64,000 nt of DNA from Dactylosporangium vinaceum. GTDB taxonomy: Bacteria; Actinomycetota; Actinomycetes; Mycobacteriales; Micromonosporaceae. Positions 46,792 to 54,655 of the stretch are shown one piece after another (position 1 is the first letter of the stretch; each line of letters starts with the position of its first letter). The notes beneath the pieces were generated by a model. That model had not been told where the DNA came from, ran no database searches, and saw nothing but the letters and a program-made list of their open reading frames with translations. The translations under genes were made by a program, and so were the position numbers. Location: assembly GCF_019904175.1 (NCBI RefSeq), contig NZ_CP061913.1, positions 5,456,001-5,520,000 on the forward strand, in the 5' to 3' direction.

Positions 46792-48344
46792 GGCGCCGTC
46801 CCCAGGTAGGCGCGCAGGACGTCCGGGTCCTGCTGAATCCGGGCGGGCGGGCCGTCGGCGATGCGCCGGCCGAAGTCGAGCACGGTGACCCGGTCGGCCA
46901 GGCGCATCACCATTGGCATGTCGTGCTCGACGAGCACCACCGTGACGCCGTCCTCGTCGCGCAGCCGGCGGATCAGCTCGGCGACGGCCTCGGTCTCGGT
47001 GGCGTTGAGGCCGGCCACCGGCTCGTCGACGAGGAGCAGGCGCGGCTCGGCGCACATCGCCCGGGCCAGGTCGACCCGCTTGCGGTCGCCGTAGGCGAGC
47101 TGCACCACCGGCCGGTCGAGCAGGCCGGTGACGCCGCAGCGTTCGGCGACGACCTCGACCCGGGCCCGCTCCCGCCGCTCCTCGCGCCGCGCGCCGGGCA
47201 GCCGCAGCCCGGTGCGAACCGGCCCGGCGGACATCCGCAGGTGGCAGCCCAGCAGCAGGCTGTCGCGGACGGTCTGGCCGCCGGAGAGCGCGACGTTCTG
47301 GAAGGAGCGGGCGATGCCGAGGCGGGCGACGGCGTGCGGCCGGAGGCCGATCAGCTCGGTGTCGCCGAAGCGGATCCGGCCCCGCCGCGGGCGGTACAGC
47401 CCCGACAAGACGTTGAGCAGCGTCGACTTGCCGGCTCCGTTGGGCCCGATGACCGCGTGGATGGTGCCCGGCTCGACGCTCAGCGCGACCTCGGACAGCG
47501 CGGCGACCGCGCCGAAGCTGACCGCGAGATCCTCAACCACGAGGCGCTCCGCGGCACCCGGCGGCCTGCGCGCCGCAGCGCGGGCGGGCGGCTCGCTGCC
47601 GTCGTGCTCGCCGGTGCTCGCCGCCGATCCGCCGAGGTACAGCCGGCGTACCTCCCGGTCCTCGCGCAGCCGCTCGCCGGGGCCCTCCAGCGACACCCCG
47701 CCGAGCTCGAGCACATAGGCGTGCCGGGCGATGCTCAGCGCCAGCGCCGCGTTCTGCTCGACGAGCAGCACCGCCATCCCGTCGGCGTTGAGCCGGCGGA
47801 TCGCGGCCATGACCCGGTCCGCGGTCTGCGGCGCCAGGCCGAGGGTCGGCTCGTCGAGCATGAGCAGGCGCGGTGCGGCGGCCAGCGCCCGGCCGATGGC
47901 GAGCATCTGCTGCTCACCGCCGGACAGCAGCAGGCCGCGCTGGCGGCGACGGTCGGCCAGGACCGGGAAGAGGTCGTACACCCGCTGGATCGCACCCCGG
48001 CCCCGGGTCCGGCCGGCAGCCGCGGCCGCGAGGCGCAGGTTCTCCTCGACCGTCAGCGTGCCGAAGATGCGTCGGCCCTCCGGGACCTGGACGATGCCGT
48101 GCCGGACGGGCTCCTCGGGATCGGCGCCGGTCAGCGCCCGGCCGTCGAACCGGATCTCGCCCTGGGTGATCCGGCCGCGGTGCCGGCGCAGGTTCTGGCT
48201 CACCGCCCGCAGCAGCGTGGTCTTGCCCGCGCCGTTGTTGCCGACCAGCGCGACGATGGCGCCCTCCGGCACCGTCAGGCTGACCCCGCGAAGGGCGGCG
48301 ATGCTGCCCTGGTACGCGATGCTCAGGTCACGAACGTCAAGCAT
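46788..48344 (-). CDS. Fused LivF-LivG ABC ATPase
   Basis: 518 residues from ATG 48344. Two complete ABC domains in one chain. The first (1-235) is LivF-like: G-N-N-G-A-G-K-T-T, V-P-E-G-R-R-I-F, L-S-G-G-E-Q-Q-M, L-M-L-D-E-P-T. A 30-residue Glu/Ala/Arg linker (about 238-268) leads to the LivG-like second (270-518): G-P-N-G-A-G-K-S-T, R-S-F-Q-N-V-A-L, signature A-Y-G-D-R-K-R-V-D, and L-L-V-D-E-P-V-A-G-L. In most bacteria these are separate genes livG and livF; here the order is F then G and both sites appear catalytically intact. Confidence 0.93.
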   Translation of the reverse strand: MLDVRDLSIAYQGSIAALRGVSLTVPEGAIVALVGNNGAGKTTLLRAVSQNLRRHRGRITQGEIRFDGRALTGADPEEPVRHGIVQVPEGRRIFGTLTVEENLRLAAAAAGRTRGRGAIQRVYDLFPVLADRRRQRGLLLSGGEQQMLAIGRALAAAPRLLMLDEPTLGLAPQTADRVMAAIRRLNADGMAVLLVEQNAALALSIARHAYVLELGGVSLEGPGERLREDREVRRLYLGGSAASTGEHDGSEPPARAAARRPPGAAERLVVEDLAVSFGAVAALSEVALSVEPGTIHAVIGPNGAGKSTLLNVLSGLYRPRRGRIRFGDTELIGLRPHAVARLGIARSFQNVALSGGQTVRDSLLLGCHLRMSAGPVRTGLRLPGARREERRERARVEVVAERCGVTGLLDRPVVQLAYGDRKRVDLARAMCAEPRLLLVDEPVAGLNATETEAVAELIRRLRDEDGVTVVLVEHDMPMVMRLADRVTVLDFGRRIADGPPARIQQDPDVLRAYLGTAP

Positions 48345-48359
48345 GGCGCCCTCTCGATG

Positions 48360-48809
48360 TCAGCTCAGCGTGTAGGCGTCGTAGACGACGGCGGCGGGCT
48401 CGCGGCGCGCGGACGCGACGGCGACTGTGCGGCCCAGCCACGCGTACGCCGGCGCGGCGGTCTCGAAGTGCAGGGAGAGCCGGAAGTAGTAGTCGGCCGG
48501 GTCGACCGGGTCACCGGCGGCCAGGCGGGCCAGCACGTCGGGCGGGCCGTGCCGGAAGCCGCGGGTCCGGATGTACACCAGTGCCCCGTCATCGGTGCGC
48601 AGCAGGTAGCGGGTGTCGATGAGCGCGGTGCCGTCCGCCAGCACCAGCTGCCAGTCGGCGCCGCCGGACAGCACCGAGCCGGTGAACGCGGCGCCGGTGA
48701 ACGAGCCGCCGACGATCGGGTACACCCGCCGTTCGCCACCGGGCGTGGCCCCGACCCCGAGGGCGGGCGCGAGCTCGACGCGGACGGTCGCGAGAGGTTC
48801 CAGGTGCAT
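48360..48809 (-). CDS. DUF3237 family protein
   Basis: 149 residues from ATG 48809, with GAAGGGA upstream. Beta-barrel-like pattern of DUF3237: P-I-V-G-G-S-F-T-G, G-A-D-W-Q-L-V-L-A-D-G-T, D-T-R-Y-L-L-R-T-D-D-G-A-L-V-Y-I-R-T-R-G and Y-Y-F-R-L-S-L-H-F-E-T. The function of the family is not established; members often accompany CoA-dependent catabolism of aromatic or branched acids, as here, suggesting a small-molecule-binding or hydrolytic helper role. It lies 15 bases before the LivFG gene and 51 bases after the amidohydrolase gene. Confidence 0.85.
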   Translation of the reverse strand: MHLEPLATVRVELAPALGVGATPGGERRVYPIVGGSFTGAAFTGSVLSGGADWQLVLADGTALIDTRYLLRTDDGALVYIRTRGFRHGPPDVLARLAAGDPVDPADYYFRLSLHFETAAPAYAWLGRTVAVASARREPAAVVYDAYTLS

Positions 48810-48860
48810 GTCGCCGTCCCTTCGATGAGACAACATTCTGACGACCGCAGCGATAGTGTC

Positions 48861-49754
48861 TTACGTCGTGCGGAGTCCGAGCACGTGTGCGGCGTTGTGC
48901 TTGAGGATCAGCGGGCGGACCTCGTCCTTGATCGGCAGTTCGGCGAACTCGGCCAGCCACCGGTCCGGGCTGATGAGCGGGTAGTCGGTGCCGAACAGCA
49001 CCTTGTGCCGCAGCGGGCCGTTGGCGTACGAGACGAGCTGCGCCGGGAAGTACTTCGGAGCCCAGCCCGACAGGTCGATGTACACGTTGGGCTTGTGCGA
49101 GGCCACCGCGAGCGCCTCGTCCTGCCAGGGGAACGACGGGTGGGCCAGCACGACTGTCAGCTCCGGCAGGTCGGCCGCCACGGCGTCGAGCAGCATCGGG
49201 TTGGAGTGTCCGAGCCGGATCCCGGCGCCGCCGGGCATCCCCGCGCCGATGCCGGTCTGGCCGCTGTGGAACAGGGCGGGCACCCCCAGCTCGGCGATCG
49301 CCTCGTAGAGCGGGTACGCCATCCGGTCGTCAGGTGCGAACCCCTGCAGGCTCGGGTGGAACTTGAACCCGCGGACCCCGTGCTCGGCGACCAGCCGCCG
49401 GGCCAGCGCCACGCCCGCGGGGCCGCGGTGCGGGTCGATGCTGGCGAACGGGATCAGCACGTCGGGGTGGCGGGCCGCGGCCGCCGCCACGTGCTCGTTG
49501 GGGATCGGGGGATGGCCGGTCACCGACTCGGAGTCGACGGTGAACAGCACCGCCGCCAGCCGGCGCGAGCGGTAGACCTCGGCGATCTCGTCGATGCCCG
49601 GCGCTCGCCCGCCGGTCGTGCGGAAGTACTTCGCCGACGCCGCCATGTGCTGCGGCGGCAGGCTCTCGTGCCCGTCGTCGGCCCGCTCGGCGTGCACGTG
49701 GAAGTCGATGGCGTCCACGGTGTCGGGGTCCAGCAGGGCCCGGTGCGCGGTCAC
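48861..49754 (-). CDS. Amidohydrolase-2 family hydrolase/decarboxylase
   Basis: 297 residues from GTG 49754 (GTGA overlap). TIM-barrel metallo-hydrolase of the ACMSD/resorcylate-decarboxylase group: I-D-F-H-V-H-A at the start, G-V-R-G-F-K-F-H-P, L-F-H-S-G-Q-T-G, V-V-L-A-H-P-S-F-P-W, and F-G-T-D-Y-P-L. In other bacteria a member of this fold (CouO type) cleaves 3-keto-acyl-CoA thioesters of hydroxyphenylpropanoids, next to crotonase and 3-hydroxyacyl-CoA dehydrogenase genes, the same arrangement as here. That role is a hypothesis. Confidence 0.82.
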   Translation of the reverse strand: MTAHRALLDPDTVDAIDFHVHAERADDGHESLPPQHMAASAKYFRTTGGRAPGIDEIAEVYRSRRLAAVLFTVDSESVTGHPPIPNEHVAAAAARHPDVLIPFASIDPHRGPAGVALARRLVAEHGVRGFKFHPSLQGFAPDDRMAYPLYEAIAELGVPALFHSGQTGIGAGMPGGAGIRLGHSNPMLLDAVAADLPELTVVLAHPSFPWQDEALAVASHKPNVYIDLSGWAPKYFPAQLVSYANGPLRHKVLFGTDYPLISPDRWLAEFAELPIKDEVRPLILKHNAAHVLGLRTT

Positions 49755-50698
49755 GGCAGCGCCTCCTCGGCGGCCTTCGCGGCGAGCAGCCGGACCACCA
49801 CGCGGTCGCGGGCCGCGGCCAGGTCGGCGTCGGCCCGGTCGCCCAGCTCCGCCCGCACACCGTCCACGAGGGCGGCGCCGAGCTCGGCGGTGAGCGTCGG
49901 GGTCCCGAGGTCGGCCCACCACTGCACCATCGGCGGGCCGAGGTGGGCAAGCGTGTGGCTCAGCCCGCCGGCGCCCCCGGAGAGGTGCTGGTTGACGAAC
50001 GGCCCGAGGACCGACCAGCGCAGCCCGGGCCCGTGCGCGATCGCGGCGTCGATGTCGGCGACGGTGGCGATCCCGCGCTCGACGAGGGAGTAGGCCTCGC
50101 GCCACAGCGCCGCCTGCAGCCGGTTCGCGACGTGCCCGGCCACCTCGTGCCGCACGTGGATCGGGCGCTTGCCCAGCCACTCGTACACGGCGAGGGCGCG
50201 CGCCGTGAACGCCGCGCCGGTGCCGCGCCCGCCGACCACCTCGACAAGCGGGATCAGGTGGACCGGATGGAAGGGGTGGCCGACCAGGACGCGCTCGGGG
50301 TGACGGGTGCAGCCGGCCTGCACGACGCTTGGCGGCAGCCCCGAGGAGCTGCTGGCGATGACCGCACCGGGCGGCGCGGCCGCGTCGAGCTCGGCGATCA
50401 GCTCCCGCTTGAGCGCCTCGTCCTCGGGGCCGTTCTCCTGCACGAGCTCGGCGTCGCGGACCGCCGTCGCCGGGTCGTCGAGCACCCGCAGCAGCCCGAA
50501 GTCCGGCCGCGGCGGCGCGCCGAGCAGCCGCATGGTCGGCCAGTGGCCGGTGACGGCGGACCGGAGCCGCCCGGCGCTGTCCGGCCCGGGGTCGTAGGCG
50601 GCGACGGCCACACCCCGGGCCAGCAGAGTGCTGACCCACCCGGCGCCGATGGTGCCGGTGCCGATGACCGCCGCCCGGCGGATCGCCCCGGCGCTCAT
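49751..50698 (-). CDS. 3-hydroxyacyl-CoA dehydrogenase family protein
   Basis: 315 residues from ATG 50698, overlapping the ligase stop. Rossmann motif V-I-G-T-G-T-I-G-A-G-W, catalytic His region G-H-P-F-H-P-V-H-L-I-P-L-V-E-V-V, and helical C-terminal domain V-A-N-R-L-Q-A-A-L-W. The single-domain length is that of L-carnitine dehydrogenase/lambda-crystallin-like members, and the Q-E-N-G-P-E-D motif is typical. It would oxidise the 3-hydroxyl produced by the crotonase. Confidence 0.88.
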   Translation of the reverse strand: MSAGAIRRAAVIGTGTIGAGWVSTLLARGVAVAAYDPGPDSAGRLRSAVTGHWPTMRLLGAPPRPDFGLLRVLDDPATAVRDAELVQENGPEDEALKRELIAELDAAAPPGAVIASSSSGLPPSVVQAGCTRHPERVLVGHPFHPVHLIPLVEVVGGRGTGAAFTARALAVYEWLGKRPIHVRHEVAGHVANRLQAALWREAYSLVERGIATVADIDAAIAHGPGLRWSVLGPFVNQHLSGGAGGLSHTLAHLGPPMVQWWADLGTPTLTAELGAALVDGVRAELGDRADADLAAARDRVVVRLLAAKAAEEALP

Positions 50699-52668
50699 CG
50701 GGCCGCCCTCCCCGCGGGCCCGCCGGGGACGAACTGGTCAAGGGCGGCCGGGTCGAGCAGCGCGTCGCGGCTCGCCACGGCGTCCGGCGGCAGGCCGAGC
50801 AGGACCCGCTTCACCGGCACCTCGAGCTTCTTGCCGGTGCGGCTGCGGGGCACGGCCCACACGGCGCGGATCGCGTCGGGGACGTGCCGCGGTGACAGGC
50901 TCGTGCGCAGCGCCGCGCTCAACCGGTCGCGCAGCGCGCGGTCGAGCTCGACGCCATCGGCCGGCACGATGTAGAGCAGCAGCTCGCCGGGGCCGCCGTC
51001 CGGGTCCTCGAGGTGCACGACGAGGCTGTCCTGCACCTCGGTGAACTCCTCGACGACGCGGTAGAACTCGGCGGTGCCCAGCCGCACCCCGCCCCGGTTG
51101 AGCGTGGCGTCGGAGCGGCCGGTGATGACGCAGCTGCCGCGCTCGGTGTACCGGATCCAGTCGCCGTGGCACCACAGGCCCGGATAGCGCTCGAAGTAGG
51201 TGGCCCGGTAGAGGGCGTCGCCCGGATCGTCCCAGAAGCCGACCGGCATCGACGGCAGCGGCCGGGTGATGACCAGCTCACCGAGGCGCCCGACGATCGG
51301 CCGGCCGGCCTCGTCGAACGCCTGGCCGTCGACGCCCAGCAGGTTGCCGGTCATCTCGCCGGCGTACACCGGCTGCATGGGGCTGCCCGCGACGATGCCG
51401 GTACACAGGTCGGTGCCCCCGCTGCCGACATTGAGCAGCACGTCCGGGCCGAACTGCTCGTGGACCCAGGCGAAGCCCTCCACCGGCAGCGGTGATCCGG
51501 CGACCCCGAGCTGGCGCACGGCGCCCAGGTCGAACCGCCGGGCCGGCTCGATGCCCTGCTTGCGGCAGGCCATGAGGTATCCGGGACTGGCGCCGACAAG
51601 TGTGGCGCGGGTCCGGGCCGCGAGGCGCCACTGCTCGGTGAGGTCCGGGTAGAGCGGGTCGCCGTCGATGAGCACGATCCCGGCGCCGAGCAGCAGTCCC
51701 GACACCAGCGTGTTCCAGAGCATCCACGCGGTCGAGGTGAACCACAGCAGCCGGTCGCCCGGGCGCAGGTCCCAGCTCAGGCTCAGGTTCTTGAGGTGCT
51801 CGACGAGGATGCCGCCGTGGCCGTGCACGATCGCCTTGGGCTTGCCGGTGGTCCCGGAGGAGAACAGCACGACCAGCGGATGATCGAACGGCACCGCCTC
51901 GAACGCGAGCGGCTCGGCCGTCGCGAGCAGGTCGCTCCACGCCACGGCGCCGGGCAGCCCGTCGCCGCCGTAGGGCACGTGCACCACGTGGCGCACTGTG
52001 GGCAGCGCGGCCCGGACGGCGGCGACCGCGTCACGCCTGTCGATGTCGCGGTCGCCGTAGTGGTAGCCGGACACCGCGAGCAGGACCGTCGGTCGCAGCT
52101 GGGCGAAGCGGTCCACCACGCTGCGGACGCCGAACTCGGGGGCGCATCCGGCCCAGATCGCGCCGATGCTCGCCGTGGCCAGCATCGCCACGACGGTCTC
52201 CGGGATGTTCGGCAGGTAACCCACCACCCGATCGCCCGCGACCACCCCGAGCCGGCGCAGCCCGGCCCGGGCCCGGGCGACCCGGTCGGCCAGCTCACCG
52301 TAGGTGAGCTCGACCGGCTCGCGGGTCTGCGAGTATGCGATGATCGCGGCTTGGCCGGGGTCGCGGAGGCGGCCGACCGCGTGCTCGGCGTAGTTCAGCG
52401 TCGCCCCGGCGAACCAGCGGGCGCCGGGCATCCGGTCGGACTCCAGCACCGCCCGGGGCGGCGTGTGGGCCCGCACGCCGAAGAAGTCCCAGATTGAGCC
52501 CCAGAAGCCGGGCAGGTCGGTGACGGACCAGCGCCACAGGTCGGGCACGCCGGTGAAGTCGAGCCCGCGGCTGTCGCGCAGCCAGTCGAGGTATCGGCCG
52601 AGCTCGCTCGTGGCCCGCGCGTCCGGTGGGACGGCGCGCAGCAGGCTGCCCTCGGTGATGCCTGTCAT
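50695..52668 (-). CDS. Acetoacetyl-CoA synthetase-like acid-CoA ligase
   Basis: 657 residues from ATG 52668 (ATGA overlap with the crotonase stop). An AMP-forming ligase: F-S-S-G-T-T-G-K-P-K-A-I P-loop, W-F-T-S-T-A-W-M-L-W-N, G-T-D-L, W-C-H-G-D-W and a C-terminal catalytic Lys in S-R-T-G-K-K-L-E. The N-terminal F-W-G-S-I-W-D-F-F and overall length mark the acetoacetate-CoA ligase family. The true substrate is probably the acid imported by the Liv-type transporter or a beta-keto product of the pathway. Confidence 0.9.
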   Translation of the reverse strand: MTGITEGSLLRAVPPDARATSELGRYLDWLRDSRGLDFTGVPDLWRWSVTDLPGFWGSIWDFFGVRAHTPPRAVLESDRMPGARWFAGATLNYAEHAVGRLRDPGQAAIIAYSQTREPVELTYGELADRVARARAGLRRLGVVAGDRVVGYLPNIPETVVAMLATASIGAIWAGCAPEFGVRSVVDRFAQLRPTVLLAVSGYHYGDRDIDRRDAVAAVRAALPTVRHVVHVPYGGDGLPGAVAWSDLLATAEPLAFEAVPFDHPLVVLFSSGTTGKPKAIVHGHGGILVEHLKNLSLSWDLRPGDRLLWFTSTAWMLWNTLVSGLLLGAGIVLIDGDPLYPDLTEQWRLAARTRATLVGASPGYLMACRKQGIEPARRFDLGAVRQLGVAGSPLPVEGFAWVHEQFGPDVLLNVGSGGTDLCTGIVAGSPMQPVYAGEMTGNLLGVDGQAFDEAGRPIVGRLGELVITRPLPSMPVGFWDDPGDALYRATYFERYPGLWCHGDWIRYTERGSCVITGRSDATLNRGGVRLGTAEFYRVVEEFTEVQDSLVVHLEDPDGGPGELLLYIVPADGVELDRALRDRLSAALRTSLSPRHVPDAIRAVWAVPRSRTGKKLEVPVKRVLLGLPPDAVASRDALLDPAALDQFVPGGPAGRAAR

Positions 52669-53504
52669 GTCGCCGCTCCGGACGATCCGTCCGGGCGGGG
52701 GGAGACCCGGGCGGCACGGCCGTCCAGGAAGGCCCGCATCCGGTCCTTGGCCTCGTCGCTGCCCTGCGCGACGGCGCTCATCAGCGCCTCCAGGAGCAGC
52801 CCCGTGCCCGGATCGGCGGCGGCGATGCGGGGCAGGGCCTGCAGCACCGCGAACGTCGTGAGCGGGGCGGCGGTCGCGATGCGCTCGGCCAGGCTCAGCG
52901 CGGTCGGCAGCCCCTCGCCGTCGGCGACCAGATACTGGGTCAGCCCGGCGGCGTGCGCCTCGGCCGCGTCGTACACCCGCCCGGTCAGCATGAGGTCGAC
53001 CATGCGGGCGGTGCCGATGAGCCGGGGGAGCCGTACCGAGCCGCCGCCACCGACGAAGATGCCGCGCTGACCCTCGGGCAGGGCGTAGAACGCCGTGGAC
53101 TCGGCGACCCGCACATGCGTCGCGCACGCGAGCTCCAGTCCACCGCCGATGACCGCGCCGCGCAGGACGGAGACGACAGGCACCGTCCCGAACTCGACTG
53201 CGGCCATCGCGCGGTGCCACATCCGGGAGTGGGCGATGCCGGCCACGACGTCGGTCGTGGTCAGCTCGGCCAGGTCCAGCCCGGCGCTGAAGTGCCCGCC
53301 GGCGCCGGTCAGCACGACGGCCCGCACGCCCGGCGGCGGGGCGGCGAAGAACCGTTCGAGCTCCAGCAGGGTGGCGTCGTCGATCGCATTGCGCCGGTGC
53401 GGCCGGCTGAGCGTCACGACGGCGACCGGACCCTCGCGGTGGACGGCGAGGCCCAGTGGTGGGTCCTCGGCACCGCGGGGCGTTGTGGCGTCCGTCACCG
53501 GCAT
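52665..53504 (-). CDS. Crotonase-family enoyl-CoA hydratase
   Basis: 279 residues from ATG 53504. Crotonase fold with oxyanion motifs H-F-S-A-G-L-D-L-A-E-L and G-A-V-I-G-G-G-L-E-L-A, catalytic Glu in A-L-P-E-G-Q-R-G-I-F and the turn V-G-G-G-G-S-V-R-L-P. Probably hydrates an alpha,beta-unsaturated acyl-CoA. First gene of the operon; the promoter places the start point on or next to the ATG, so the mRNA is likely leaderless. Divergent from the PaaX-type gene across an 81-base gap with a palindromic operator. Confidence 0.9.
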   Translation of the reverse strand: MPVTDATTPRGAEDPPLGLAVHREGPVAVVTLSRPHRRNAIDDATLLELERFFAAPPPGVRAVVLTGAGGHFSAGLDLAELTTTDVVAGIAHSRMWHRAMAAVEFGTVPVVSVLRGAVIGGGLELACATHVRVAESTAFYALPEGQRGIFVGGGGSVRLPRLIGTARMVDLMLTGRVYDAAEAHAAGLTQYLVADGEGLPTALSLAERIATAAPLTTFAVLQALPRIAAADPGTGLLLEALMSAVAQGSDEAKDRMRAFLDGRAARVSPRPDGSSGAAT

Positions 53505-53510
53505 GGGCGA

Positions 53511-53540
53511 ATGTTAGACATCGATGACGACGGCAGTCAA
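53511..53540 (-). promoter_or_regulatory. Leaderless promoter of the catabolic operon
   Basis: Minus strand: TTGACT (53540-53535), an 18-base spacer and TAACAT (53516-53511). Only six bases separate the -10 box from ATG 53504, which puts transcription start at the start codon. No ribosome site is present. Confidence 0.7.
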
Positions 53541-53559
53541 CGGAACGTCGAAGGTTCCG
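53541..53559. promoter_or_regulatory. Candidate PaaX-type operator (CGGAAC-N7-GTTCCG)
   Basis: Perfect 6-bp inverted repeat, 7-base spacer, directly upstream of the operon's -35 box and in front of the divergent regulator gene. Position and symmetry suit a dimeric repressor. Confidence 0.6.
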
Positions 53560-53585
53560 ATTCGCGTAGCCTGGCCTTCGTGACC

Positions 53586-54467
53586 ATGAACGAGACCGCC
53601 GCCGCGGACGTAGCGGCCACCGATCCCGCGGTGACGCGCGTGACCGCAACGGTCGTGCTGCGGCCCCAGTCGGTCCTGTTGACGTTCTTCGGCGACTACG
53701 CGCTCGACGGCGCCGTGCTGGTGGCCGCGGGCAGCGTCATCGACGTGCTGGGCCGGGTCGGCATCGGCGAGCACGCGGCCCGGGCGACCCTGTCCCGGAT
53801 GGTCCGCCGCGACCTGCTGCAGCGCGAGGTCCGGGGCCGGCGGGCGTACTTCGGGCCGACCGAGCACGGCCGCCGCGTCATGCTCGACGGTCGCCGGCGG
53901 GTGCAGGAGGGCGACATCGTGACCCACCAGTGGGACGGCACGTGGACCGTCGTCGGCTTCTCCATGCCGGAGTCGTGGCAGCGCGAACGGCACGACCTGC
54001 GCTCCCGCCTGCAGTGGGCCGGCTTCGGCATGGTCCAGGCCGGGCTGTGGGTGGCGCCGCGCCGGGTCGACCTCGCCGGCGTGCTGGAGGACTCGCAGCT
54101 GCAGGAGTACGTGCGGGCGTTCGAGGCGGCGCCGATCGGCCCGACGGAGCCGACCCGCCTCGTGGCCGAGGCCTACGACCTGCCGCTCCTCGCCGCTCGC
54201 TACACCGGGTTCATCGAGCGCTGGATGCCGTACGACGGCGACGGGTCCGGTCCGGTGGACGCCGTCAGCCGGCGCGTCGTGCTGACCACCGACTGGCTGC
54301 AGGCGGTCCGCGACGATCCCCGCCTGCCGCTGGAGTTCCTGCCGGCCGACTGGCCGGCGGTCCAGGCCGAGATGCTCTTCCGGCGGATCAACGGCCGGCT
54401 GCGGCGCACCGCGGAGCGCGAGATGCGCCAGCGCCTCGACGTGATCCAGGGCGGGGCCGACGCCTGA
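53586..54467 (+). CDS. PaaX-family transcriptional regulator
   Basis: 293 residues from ATG 53586; an in-frame GTG at 53580 may be the real, leaderless start as no ribosome site is seen. N-terminal winged helix (about 25-100): P-Q-S-V-L-L-T-F-F-G-D-Y, A-R-A-T-L-S-R-M-V-R-R-D-L-L, G-R-R-A-Y-F-G-P-T. Then the PaaX central domain (W-D-G-T-W-T-V-V-G-F-S-M-P-E, R-L-Q-W-A-G-F-G) and C-terminal helices. PaaX proteins repress phenylacetyl-CoA and other aryl-CoA pathways and respond to the CoA thioester. Here it most likely controls the divergent operon and senses the acyl-CoA made by the ligase. Confidence 0.9.
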   Translation: MNETAAADVAATDPAVTRVTATVVLRPQSVLLTFFGDYALDGAVLVAAGSVIDVLGRVGIGEHAARATLSRMVRRDLLQREVRGRRAYFGPTEHGRRVMLDGRRRVQEGDIVTHQWDGTWTVVGFSMPESWQRERHDLRSRLQWAGFGMVQAGLWVAPRRVDLAGVLEDSQLQEYVRAFEAAPIGPTEPTRLVAEAYDLPLLAARYTGFIERWMPYDGDGSGPVDAVSRRVVLTTDWLQAVRDDPRLPLEFLPADWPAVQAEMLFRRINGRLRRTAEREMRQRLDVIQGGADA

Positions 54468-54655
54468 GTGCGCCTCCTTCGACGCCGGCGCGGCCCGGCG
54501 CGGGTGACGGCGTGCGTGCGGGTGATCCGGTCGGCCGGGGCGTGTCCGGGCCGCCTGCTGGCCGTTGGTTGGGCCGGGTGGTACACATGTTCGGGGCGCC
54601 GCGACGGTTCATGCATCGGGAATGAGCTGCGATGACCTGCCGCCGTGGAGGGTTC

